IMG/VR virus record: IMGVR_UViG_3300028025_003852
Span: 1 to 64,000 of that record
Strand: one strand, 5' to 3'
Length of the DNA: 64,000 bases
From: a virus
The notes beneath the pieces are model-generated. The model searched no databases. It saw only the letters and a program-made list of their open reading frames with translations, and was not told the DNA's origin. Shown here in pieces: positions 26,377-32,839 of this stretch. Both the position numbers and the translations under genes were made by a program. Positions within the stretch are counted from its first letter, which is position 1; the number at the start of each line of letters is the position of its first letter.

Positions 26377-26457
26377 ATGGAAATACCAATTGTAATATTT
26401 GTTATTACTATAGCAATTGCTATTACTGTTATTAATGTATGGTTCAAGAGACATTAG
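26377..26457 (+). CDS. Micro-membrane protein
   Basis: A 26-residue ORF that is one hydrophobic helix (IPIVIFVITIAIAITVINVW) with a basic end. GAAAGGAG site precedes it. Last plus-strand gene of the arm. Confidence 0.5.
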   Translation: MEIPIVIFVITIAIAITVINVWFKRH

Positions 26458-26968
26458 ATCTACCCCCGGTTTTTGGGGGTCCGCAGGGTATTACGAAGAA
26501 TCCAAAATTATCCCTGAAAAATACAAATTATCCCTATATATATAAACAAAATACATCATTTATCCTATATATACAAACACTTATTTGGTCATATTTGGAT
26601 AGCCAGATAGCCCAATTTGGATATTTGGGGGGTATGGGATACAGGGTTTGGGGTTTGGTGGATACTAGATGTAGTGGTTTGGCATTACGATGGCCCCATA
26701 TATAGGGCTATAATTACTCAAACAAATATCAAACCAATCAATTACAGTCAGATAATAAATCAAACAGTAAGATGTATGTGCATAAAATGTGGATAAAATG
26801 TGCATAAGTTGTTCACAATATGTGCATATCCCTGTGCATAACTTAGCATATTGGGACAAAAAAGGATTAAGAACGACCTATTTTTTACGCCTGAAAGTCT
26901 ATTGTATTATCACTAGGATTGGTTTTATATATAGGTATTATGATGGCTTTGTTTTATACCCCGAAAAA
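26458..26968. other. AT-rich region between convergent arms
   Basis: About 510 bases without a convincing gene. It holds an ACCCCC/GGGGGT hairpin (26460-26480), repeats of TTACGAAGAATC and of ACGCCTGAAAG, a short run of ATATAT sequence, and the iteron cluster listed separately. ORFs that can be opened here show no ribosome site or family features. Confidence 0.6.
26777..26841. repeat. DnaA-box-like iteron cluster, candidate replication origin
   Basis: TGTGCATAA (26777), TGTGGATAA (26788), TGTGCATAA (26799), TGTGCATAT (26821) and TGTGCATAA (26833), with an opposite TTGTTCACA at 26809. All but one fit the DnaA consensus TTATNCACA read on the other strand. Spacings are 11, 11, 22 and 12 bases, that is, one helical turn or two. 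Confidence 0.6.
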
Positions 26969-27133
26969 TTACTGAGTTACTGATCCATGTGCCCTAGGCT
27001 TATAAGCATTGATACTTCTATAACATTTAGCATGTACTGTCATATCTGTTCTATACTTAGGCTTACGATGCTTGCGTCTATAGGTTTTAGTCTTATCGTC
27101 TTTGTGTATTAGTTGATTGCAATACCAGCACAT
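26969..27133 (-). CDS. Small basic zinc-binding protein
   Basis: A 54-residue, very basic protein with CWYC at the N-terminus and HAKC later, a possible C2HC zinc site, flanked by RRKHRKPKYR. Starts one base after the stop of the upstream gene. Probably binds nucleic acid; family unknown. Confidence 0.6.
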   Translation of the reverse strand: MCWYCNQLIHKDDKTKTYRRKHRKPKYRTDMTVHAKCYRSINAYKPRAHGSVTQ

Positions 27134-27289
27134 TTATTGCTCTTTTTCTCGAAGATCAGCCAATGCTCTCTCATACCCAATCTTCATTGCCACTACTTCT
27201 TCCCTATATGGATCACGACCAGAGTTACTTTGAGTAAATATCTTTAGTGACTCATATGCTTTTTCCATTTGTTTTGTGCTTGGTGTCAT
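27134..27289 (-). CDS. Hypothetical small helical protein
   Basis: A 51-residue helical protein (QMEKAYESLKIFTQSNSGRD, YERALADLREKEQ). Tightly packed with its neighbours. Function unknown. Confidence 0.6.
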   Translation of the reverse strand: MTPSTKQMEKAYESLKIFTQSNSGRDPYREEVVAMKIGYERALADLREKEQ

Positions 27290-27505
27290 TTATAGTTCCT
27301 TGATTTGTTTCAACAATACCGCCACTTGTCGTGGCGTAAGATTACCAATCACATCATCTGTAACTGGAGACTCATAATAGATACGATCATTCTGTAGCAC
27401 AGCTAATTCGTATAGTCCCTGGTCGTATCCAATGCTTGCAGTGTTACGAATAACTGAAGCACCGTAACCATTCTCAAAGTACCATCTACGTTTGTAGTCT
27501 TTCAT
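27290..27505 (-). CDS. Conserved small phage protein
   Basis: A 71-residue protein. RRWYFENGYGASVIRNTASI, then GLYELAVL, is a pattern I recognise from many tailed-phage small proteins of unknown function. The C-terminus (LTPRQVAVLLKQIKEL) is a helix. Its start overlaps the stop of the upstream gene (ATGA). Confidence 0.7.
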   Translation of the reverse strand: MKDYKRRWYFENGYGASVIRNTASIGYDQGLYELAVLQNDRIYYESPVTDDVIGNLTPRQVAVLLKQIKEL

Positions 27506-27606
27506 TTTCCTATAATTCCTAACAGTTCGTTTATTCTTTTAATCTCTGCATCACGAGCTTCAATTCTTTCAAGTTCTGCAATCATAGCTTCACATGCATC
27601 ACACAT
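27502..27606 (-). CDS. Small CxxC helical peptide
   Basis: A 34-residue ORF: MCDACEAMIAELERIEARDA, a Cys pair followed by one amphipathic helix. Both ends overlap neighbouring genes by 1-4 bases, which supports it. Function unknown. Confidence 0.55.
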   Translation of the reverse strand: MCDACEAMIAELERIEARDAEIKRINELLGIIGK

Positions 27607-27809
27607 TAGTCCCAGCCCTTGTATGTGCTTGTGGTTTGATTGTTTTGGTTGAAGTCAACCCCATTAACAAGATCAATAACCTCTGTTGGAGAATAGTCCT
27701 TGTGTGGATACTTCTTCATCATCTCTATGACTATAAAAATGATACGTTTGCGTTCCCACAAAATACCAGCCTCGTGTCCTTCAGGATATTCGTCTTTAAA
27801 CTCACTCAT
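27606..27809 (-). CDS. Hypothetical small protein
   Basis: A 67-residue protein with HEAGILWERKRIIFIVIEMM: a Gly-Arg helix pattern shared with the next gene upstream. Coupled on both sides. Function unknown. Confidence 0.6.
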   Translation of the reverse strand: MSEFKDEYPEGHEAGILWERKRIIFIVIEMMKKYPHKDYSPTEVIDLVNGVDFNQNNQTTSTYKGWD

Positions 27810-27973
27810 TTGCTCTCCTTATCAAGGATACGTTCATGTCTAATAAGATCAATCAAATCATTAAAGCTTGGCTTACCCTCAAAGACCCAGTCTTCTAGTA
27901 ATGCCAGGATACGCTCACGTTCACGTATCTTTCCTAGTTCAATGTAGTATAGATTGTTTAGTGATCTAACCAT
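27806..27973 (-). CDS. Hypothetical small protein
   Basis: A 55-residue protein with YYIELGKIRERERILALLED, resembling the helix of the downstream neighbour; the two may be diverged paralogues. Overlaps both neighbours. Function unknown. Confidence 0.6.
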   Translation of the reverse strand: MVRSLNNLYYIELGKIRERERILALLEDWVFEGKPSFNDLIDLIRHERILDKESK

Positions 27974-28160
27974 ATGTTTCTCCTATGTATTTATCTATTG
28001 CTTCAAGTGTCTTCCTAGATACCCCAGGAATTTCTTGCAAGTGCTCATACAAACGTAATGCACCGTTGTACATCATAATGTTTAATGCTAATTCCATTTC
28101 ATCACTTGCTGGAGCAAGGATAAATTCGTTTTCTGCCAATGGCTTGTCTGTTAATGACAT
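27966..28160 (-). CDS. Hypothetical protein
   Basis: A 64-residue acidic helical protein (MELALNIMMYNGALRLYEHL). The ATG at 28160 has a GGAAGG site; an upstream in-frame start would overlap the Cys-rich gene further. Function unknown. Confidence 0.6.
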   Translation of the reverse strand: MSLTDKPLAENEFILAPASDEMELALNIMMYNGALRLYEHLQEIPGVSRKTLEAIDKYIGETYG

Positions 28161-28258
28161 GTACACACACACCTTCCAAATGTAAAATCGACAGGGCATT
28201 CAATGTGGTAGCCTGTCATACACCACCCACTAGGGAGTCTTTCACTTTTTCTTGCCAT
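28151..28258 (-). CDS. Small Cys-rich protein (GWC-TG-H-C type)
   Basis: A 35-residue protein with LPSGWCMTGYHIECPVDFTF ending in CVCTCH. This 'GWCxTGxHxxC ... CxCxCH' arrangement is one I recognise from short actinophage proteins and would bind one or two zinc ions. TATAAT ends five bases before the ATG. First gene of the minus-strand series that runs to 26969. Confidence 0.65.
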   Translation of the reverse strand: MARKSERLPSGWCMTGYHIECPVDFTFGRCVCTCH

Positions 28259-28358
28259 AATCAATTATACAATATGCAGATGGTGTTGTCAATATGTACT
28301 GCGTGTCGCAGTTGGTGTCTCTACATACCGCCGAGCTATCGCCGTGCGAACTTGCGTG

Positions 28359-28367
28359 TGCTAAAAT
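28359..28367 (+). promoter_or_regulatory. Extended -10 promoter TGCTAAAAT, leaderless
   Basis: TGCTAAAAT, six bases, ATG at 28374. Upstream 28299-28330 contains a CTGCGTGTCGCAG partial palindrome. Confidence 0.55.
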
Positions 28368-28373
28368 TATTAT

Positions 28374-28460
28374 ATGGTATGTAATAGATGTAAGGACAAG
28401 GTCGAAGAGTTATGGATCGATCTTTGCGAACAATGTGTTAAGGATGTACAAGATGATTGA
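28374..28460 (+). CDS. Zinc-finger micropeptide
   Basis: A 28-residue ORF with CNRC and CEQC, a complete four-Cys site in a minimal peptide (MVCNRCKDKVEELWIDLCEQ). Leaderless start; overlaps the next gene by eight bases. Confidence 0.55.
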   Translation: MVCNRCKDKVEELWIDLCEQCVKDVQDD

Positions 28461-28707
28461 CAAAGACAAGACAAACAAAATAATTGATAGCTACGCTCTT
28501 AGATTTTTAGACGACTATGTCGGAACATACGGAGTTCTTCCAGATGCAAACCTTGTAGAGGTTTGGAGAATGGGATTCATTGATGGATGCCAAGCAGTTT
28601 CAGATGCTATTACAGGCAACAGCTTAATCAGAGCGTATGAATCAATACGAAGCAGTTGCGAAGATTGTGAGGGCCAGTGTGCGGTTTGCGATTCAAATAA
28701 AGAATAA
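28453..28707 (+). CDS. Hypothetical protein with Cys-rich end
   Basis: An 84-residue protein: a helical domain (TNKIIDSYALRFLDDYVGTY) and a C-terminal CEDCEGQCAVC that could bind metal. ATG at 28453 chosen for the AAGG site nine bases upstream. Ends three bases from the stop of the convergent HNH gene. Confidence 0.65.
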   Translation: MIDKDKTNKIIDSYALRFLDDYVGTYGVLPDANLVEVWRMGFIDGCQAVSDAITGNSLIRAYESIRSSCEDCEGQCAVCDSNKE

Positions 28708-28709
28708 AG

Positions 28710-28979
28710 TTAGCTGGCTATTTTTCTAATAAGCTCTTGCTCTCTTTCGTATGTTCTTATTTTGTGACAGTTTGAACAAACTACGTCACACTTAGCAACT
28801 TCGTCCCACGCTTTGTCTGGACCGTACCTCTTGAGTACACGATAGACGTTGCCAACCTTTCTATGTCCTGGTCTGTGATCAAACTCTAATACATAGTGTG
28901 GGTAAAATACACCGCAGTCAACACAGCCAGACTCTTCTTTGTACTGCTGTAGGTCTGGAAGATACTGTGTAATTGTCAT
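28710..28979 (-). CDS. Small HNH endonuclease
   Basis: An 89-residue protein with CVDC, then LEFDHRPGHRKVGN (the HNH core Asp-His), and CSNCHKIRT: a complete zinc-stabilised HNH motif. Short free-standing HNH proteins in phages act as homing nucleases or take part in packaging. TGATATAAT ends nine bases before the ATG. Confidence 0.85.
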   Translation of the reverse strand: MTITQYLPDLQQYKEESGCVDCGVFYPHYVLEFDHRPGHRKVGNVYRVLKRYGPDKAWDEVAKCDVVCSNCHKIRTYEREQELIRKIAS

Positions 28980-28988
28980 CCTACATCA

Positions 28989-28997
28989 ATTATATCA
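28989..28997 (-). promoter_or_regulatory. Extended -10 promoter TGATATAAT
   Basis: TGATATAAT, nine bases before the HNH start; identical to the boxes at 34083-34091 and 43915-43923. Confidence 0.6.
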
Positions 28998-29029
28998 GCA
29001 TAATGTATACTTGTTATTGGAGATAAAAA

Positions 29030-29725
29030 ATGGATTATGTTTATGTATGTCGTGATGGCGACAATGAAGAGCTAAGGTATTCAATTAGATCGGTTGAAAG
29101 GAATATGCCACCTGGAAATATTTGGGTTGTCGGTGGCAAACCTGATTGGTACACAGGAAACTTTTTGCCTGTCGAACAAACAAACAAAGCATACAACAAT
29201 GTTCGTGAACAGATTAGGGTTGCGTGTTCTAATGAAGAAGTTAGCGATGACTTTGTTTTAATGAACGATGACTTTTTTGTTATTAATCCTGTAAAAGAAA
29301 TACCAACGTGGTATACAGGAACACTAGCAGATAGAATAGTTGGCTTGCAACAGATGAGATCTCATAACTCTGGCTACCTAAGACTTTTAATAGTAACTAA
29401 CAATGTAATCAAAAGAAGTGGTGTTGCAGATCCACTTGACTATGAAGTTCATGTACCAATGATTATGAATAAAGAAAAGGCTTTGGCTATTTTACGCTCA
29501 AATGCACTGTGGCGATCATACTATGGAAACAAATACAATGTTGGAGGGATAAGGCATGACGATGTAAAAATTCATAGCAACACTCTTCTTGAGGACAGAG
29601 GCAGAAATTTGATCGACGTGTCTACTGAGCCATACATATCTGGCAGCGATTACAATTTTGATTTTTTGAAAGATGCTATATTGGATAAGTTATTTCCTGA
29701 TGCATCTATTTGTGAGTCCCCCTAG
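29030..29725 (+). CDS. Stealth-like sugar-phosphate transferase
   Basis: A 231-residue protein. YVCRDGDNEELRYSIRSVER at the N-terminus, VLMNDDFFVINPV in the middle and YEVHVPMIMNKEKAL after it match the conserved regions of Stealth-type (capsule phosphotransferase) enzymes, where NDDFF is part of the active site. They transfer a sugar-1-phosphate to a glycan. Its last nine bases overlap the tRNA-Arg gene on the other strand. With the cluster at 34-38 kb it points to phage-directed glycan synthesis. Confidence 0.75.
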   Translation: MDYVYVCRDGDNEELRYSIRSVERNMPPGNIWVVGGKPDWYTGNFLPVEQTNKAYNNVREQIRVACSNEEVSDDFVLMNDDFFVINPVKEIPTWYTGTLADRIVGLQQMRSHNSGYLRLLIVTNNVIKRSGVADPLDYEVHVPMIMNKEKALAILRSNALWRSYYGNKYNVGGIRHDDVKIHSNTLLEDRGRNLIDVSTEPYISGSDYNFDFLKDAILDKLFPDASICESP

Positions 29726-29788
29726 AGAGATTCGAACTCCCGACCTGTAGGGTAGAAACCTATTGCTCTTCCGCTGAGCTATAGAGGG
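29717..29788 (-). tRNA. tRNA-Arg (UCU)
   Basis: Acceptor CCCTCTA/TAGGGGG, D-arm TAGCTCAGCGGAAGAGC, anticodon stem ATAGG/CCTAC (one mismatch) with loop TTTCTAC (anticodon TCT), T-arm GGGAG-TTCGAAT-CTCTC. CCA is not encoded. Reads AGA. Confidence 0.88.
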
Positions 29789-29824
29789 AAAATTGCTAGA
29801 GACTAATTGTCTTAGCAAAATTAT

Positions 29825-30709
29825 TTATATAGCTTGTCTAAACGTTGCATATTGTATAAATTCTTTTGCAACATTCTTGTCACAAAACTTTTCAAATCCT
29901 TCAAAGCCTGGTGCAGAGTTTACTTCACAAACCTTATATCCGTCTTTGTCAATCAAAACATCTACCCCAGCAATCTCTAAGTTCAAAACTTTTGCAGCAT
30001 TTAAAGATAGATACGAAAGCTCTTCGTCTATTTCAAAAACAGATCCAGTTCCTCCACGAGAAATGTTTGCCCTGAAGTCTCCATCAGTGCTCGACCTTTT
30101 CATTGCTCCAACTATTTTTCCTCCAATTACTAAAACCCTAACATCTGTCCCTGGGTGTTCGCTAACATATTCTTGTATTAAAATGTTTAGGGGAGAATTA
30201 AGGCTACTAACAAATTCCATTAACTCTTTGAGTGACTTGGCATCTTGAACTAGGTGAACGCCATTGCCATAGCTTCCACTTAAAATTTTTATAACACAGG
30301 GAAATCCAATTTGTTTTTCTACCAATGAGGCATCAACTGGAAATCTAACCAACATTGTTTTAGGCACTGGAATGTTATGCTGTGCCAAAATTTGAGTTGA
30401 ATACATTTTGTCCTGTGCGGCATCAATGCTATCACTTGTATTTAAAACTGGAACATGCATTCTTTCCAAGTGTCTTAACACACTCATTGCATAGTAGCTT
30501 GTTCCACTACCAGTTCTTGGAATGACGACAGATGGAAGCTTTACTGTTTCATTGTTTAGTATAATGCTTCTTCTATCATTCCTTGTAACAATAAGATCAA
30601 AGTTGTCAACCTCTACATGCTTTATTTCTAAATCACGAAGTGCTGCTTCTTCAAAGATACGATTAAGTTCATAGTCGTTTTTATTGTTTTTTGTAAGATA
30701 CCAGATCAT
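29825..30709 (-). CDS. RimK-like ATP-grasp ligase
   Basis: A 294-residue ATP-grasp enzyme: preATP-grasp region with VVIPRTGS, then DKMYSTQIL, ATP-binding FPCVIKILSGSYGNGVHL, QEYVSEHPGTDVRVLVIGGK, FRANISRGG, and metal-binding DVLIDKDGYKVCEVNSAPGF. The order matches RimK, which adds glutamate to ribosomal protein S6, and related amino-acid ligases. The target here is unknown. The ATG at 30709 has a GGA site; another at 30721 adds four residues. Located between two tRNA genes. Confidence 0.85.
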   Translation of the reverse strand: MIWYLTKNNKNDYELNRIFEEAALRDLEIKHVEVDNFDLIVTRNDRRSIILNNETVKLPSVVIPRTGSGTSYYAMSVLRHLERMHVPVLNTSDSIDAAQDKMYSTQILAQHNIPVPKTMLVRFPVDASLVEKQIGFPCVIKILSGSYGNGVHLVQDAKSLKELMEFVSSLNSPLNILIQEYVSEHPGTDVRVLVIGGKIVGAMKRSSTDGDFRANISRGGTGSVFEIDEELSYLSLNAAKVLNLEIAGVDVLIDKDGYKVCEVNSAPGFEGFEKFCDKNVAKEFIQYATFRQAI

Positions 30710-30729
30710 TCTTATTTCCATTCACTGAG

Positions 30730-30803
30730 TAGGGCAGATGGGGCTTGAACCCACTATCGATACCTTATAAGAGTATTGCATTTACCAGTTATGCTACTGC
30801 CCC
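30730..30803 (-). tRNA. tRNA-Ile (UAU)
   Basis: Acceptor GGGGCAG/CTGCCCT, anticodon stem ATACT/GGTAT with loop CTTATAA (anticodon TAT), T-arm GTGGG-TTCAAGC-CCCAT. CCA not encoded. Decodes AUA directly, whereas most bacteria use a lysidine-modified CAU tRNA. Confidence 0.88.
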
Positions 30804-30812
30804 GACTAATAA

Positions 30813-30914
30813 CTATTTCTTTTTTCTTGTATAGATTAGAATATTGACAACAGCATTTAACCATACCCCTACCAGTATAATAATCTCAACAATAAATATT
30901 GGATTATCTGCCAC
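30813..30914 (-). CDS. Small membrane protein
   Basis: A 33-residue ORF starting at GTG: FIVEIIILVGVWLNAVVNIL is one transmembrane helix, followed by a basic tail (YTRKKK). The start overlaps the stop of the upstream membrane-protein gene (TAGTG), suggesting coupled expression and joint function. Confidence 0.55.
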   Translation of the reverse strand: MADNPIFIVEIIILVGVWLNAVVNILIYTRKKK

Positions 30915-31540
30915 TATAGTCTGATTGCCTTAGCAAATACAACACGAGATGCCATCTTCGATGCACTAATAATTGCAATAGGTGCAGAGATAGCAAGGAC
31001 AACACCAGCCCACATGCGAGGCTCAGACCAGTCCCATTCCCAAAAATCTAGGGTGTGGAATGCATTTGCAAGAACAGCAATAGCTGCAAAGCCAATCATA
31101 CCTACAACAGCACCCATAGTCTTTTCTGGTTTACCATCTTCATCAAGACGAGAACCAAGGACTAGATAGGCAATAAGGAATAGCAGATACATTAGCTCAA
31201 CAAAGAAGAAGAACAATGCTGCCATCCATTCTGCTGACAGTCCTACAAATGCTGCAACAGATGTAATACCATTAAAAGAAACAATTGCAGATGAAACAAA
31301 TGCAATACCAATTCCTGTTATCCATGTCCACAAAACAATACGTTGGTCGATCTGGATTTTAGGTGCTCGTTTAGCTTCCTGGTTTGCATACAGTTCGGCA
31401 CGACGACGCTTAGTGTTACCAGTTAAACGACTCCTGGAGACTCGCTTTGCCTTTGGATTTTCTTCTGCTGTTGGGACCACAATCTCTACCCTTGGAGGAA
31501 CCTCATCAAAGTATGATCGGGGATAACTATTTTCACTCAT
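30914..31540 (-). CDS. Multi-pass membrane protein
   Basis: A 208-residue protein. The first 65 residues are soluble and basic (SRSRLTGNTKRRRAEL); four hydrophobic helices follow (WTWITGIGIAFVSSAIVSF; WMAALFFFFVELMYLLFLIA; VVGMIGFAAIAVLANAF; MWAGVVLAISAPIAIISA). The organisation resembles DUF2637-like actinobacterial membrane proteins, though this is not certain. TGGTAAAAT lies upstream of the ATG. Confidence 0.7.
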   Translation of the reverse strand: MSENSYPRSYFDEVPPRVEIVVPTAEENPKAKRVSRSRLTGNTKRRRAELYANQEAKRAPKIQIDQRIVLWTWITGIGIAFVSSAIVSFNGITSVAAFVGLSAEWMAALFFFFVELMYLLFLIAYLVLGSRLDEDGKPEKTMGAVVGMIGFAAIAVLANAFHTLDFWEWDWSEPRMWAGVVLAISAPIAIISASKMASRVVFAKAIRL

Positions 31541-31562
31541 ATTTTATTTTACCATCCTATTC

Positions 31563-32252
31563 TTAAATATGTAATGCTTTAAAGCTGTTTGGAAAATGCT
31601 TTGCTACAAAGTCTTTTACAGCAAATGCATATTGTTGAATTTCTACCTGTGCATCATGCTCCATACGTTGTTCAAGGAATGTCATTACTCCTTGTAGAGA
31701 TACCGTCCAACGCCAACGTACATACATTGCATACGCAGGAAGAAAAAGACGAGCAATCTCTGGTGCGACTCCCATATTAAGGGCACCACGATATAAACCT
31801 ATAGACTCATAAACAAGACGTTCTAGTCTTTTTGTCAGTATCTTGCCATCTTCATCATAAATAGGTTTGCCACTACCTTGCTTGCTATTGTCAGGCTTCC
31901 TTCGCCATTCATTTTCTGCTGGAATATAAAACTCTTCTTCCTCAGTAATGTAGCGACGTGATGATTCATTCCATCCATTCTGGTCATCGATATGACTAGA
32001 TGCAACTGCATACTTCCACCACTGTCGTGCAACAAACAATGGTGCATAGACTTCAAAAGTCATAGCAGCGTGACGAAATGGTGATGTGTGGCCTTCACGA
32101 ATTAGGAACTCAAGTAGTTTCTCATCTTTAGAATCAAACTGCTTGGACTCTTTGTCATATGATACACGAGCTGCATTTACAATTGACAGATCGCTACCCA
32201 TAACATCTACAAGCTTTACATATCCATTATCAAGAACATCAATTTTGTCCAC
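31563..32252 (-). CDS. thyX: Flavin-dependent thymidylate synthase
   Basis: ThyX makes dTMP from dUMP with methylene-tetrahydrofolate and FAD. A 229-residue protein with IREGHTSPFRHAAMTFEV, PLFVARQWWKY, GWNESSRRY and the C-terminal EQRMEHDAQVEIQQYA. The classical RHRxxS loop is altered: after ARQWWKY there is an insertion before NESSRRY, as in some phage ThyX. GTG at 32252 is the chosen start because a GGAGG site precedes it; a longer reading would extend into the upstream gene. Confidence 0.92.
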   Translation of the reverse strand: MDKIDVLDNGYVKLVDVMGSDLSIVNAARVSYDKESKQFDSKDEKLLEFLIREGHTSPFRHAAMTFEVYAPLFVARQWWKYAVASSHIDDQNGWNESSRRYITEEEEFYIPAENEWRRKPDNSKQGSGKPIYDEDGKILTKRLERLVYESIGLYRGALNMGVAPEIARLFLPAYAMYVRWRWTVSLQGVMTFLEQRMEHDAQVEIQQYAFAVKDFVAKHFPNSFKALHI

Positions 32253-32547
32253 GTTCAATTGCCTCCAATTCAGCAATCTTCTTATTCGAATACTCTTCGT
32301 CAATAATCATATAGTAATCTCCATACTTTTTATTTTGACGAATATAGAATCCAGCAAGGTCAGCACAGATGCCTCCCCACCAACGCTTAAAAGGATTCCT
32401 GGTTCGCTTAATGCGAACGGTATCGTAGCCAAACTCATACTCAGTATCATAAACCTCACCAGTCATTTGAGCAGCAAGATCTATAAGTTCCTCATCAGTA
32501 TAAGGAATAGAGTATGTGGCATTGCTATTATCAATAAGCCTTACCAT
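32239..32547 (-). CDS. Hypothetical protein
   Basis: A 102-residue protein with TDEELIDLAAQMTGEVYDTE, a basic middle and a C-terminal helix. It overlaps thyX by 14 bases and carries its ribosome site. No family recognised. Confidence 0.65.
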   Translation of the reverse strand: MVRLIDNSNATYSIPYTDEELIDLAAQMTGEVYDTEYEFGYDTVRIKRTRNPFKRWWGGICADLAGFYIRQNKKYGDYYMIIDEEYSNKKIAELEAIERGQN

Positions 32548-32768
32548 TATTGCACCTTCTTTAGTGAGATTTGTGGGACATGGTCTTCGTCTTCTCGTGT
32601 AGAAAAGTTGTCATATGCCACACCAAATAGTTCTCCATCAACCTCAACAATAATGTTGTTTTCTTTTAGAACAGAGAGAAGCTTAGCTCTCTCCTCTACA
32701 ATGACCTTTGACAAAAAGTCTTCTACGTTGATGTGGTAATGGTTCTCAACCTTGATTGGATTTTCCAT
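32547..32768 (-). CDS. Hypothetical protein
   Basis: A 73-residue protein (NHYHINVEDFLSKVIVEERA). An AAGGAG site and a TGCTATAAAAT-like promoter lie upstream, so it opens the thyX transcription unit. Function unknown. Confidence 0.65.
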   Translation of the reverse strand: MENPIKVENHYHINVEDFLSKVIVEERAKLLSVLKENNIIVEVDGELFGVAYDNFSTREDEDHVPQISLKKVQ

Positions 32769-32839
32769 CTTACTCCTTGCGTCTAATTATAAATTACAGC
32801 TATTCTATAATTTTATAGCATATAGCACACAATGTCAAG

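Noticed and set aside
26439-26983. ORFs in the AT-rich gap
   Set aside because: Overlap repeats and iterons, lack ribosome sites and have low-complexity protein sequence.
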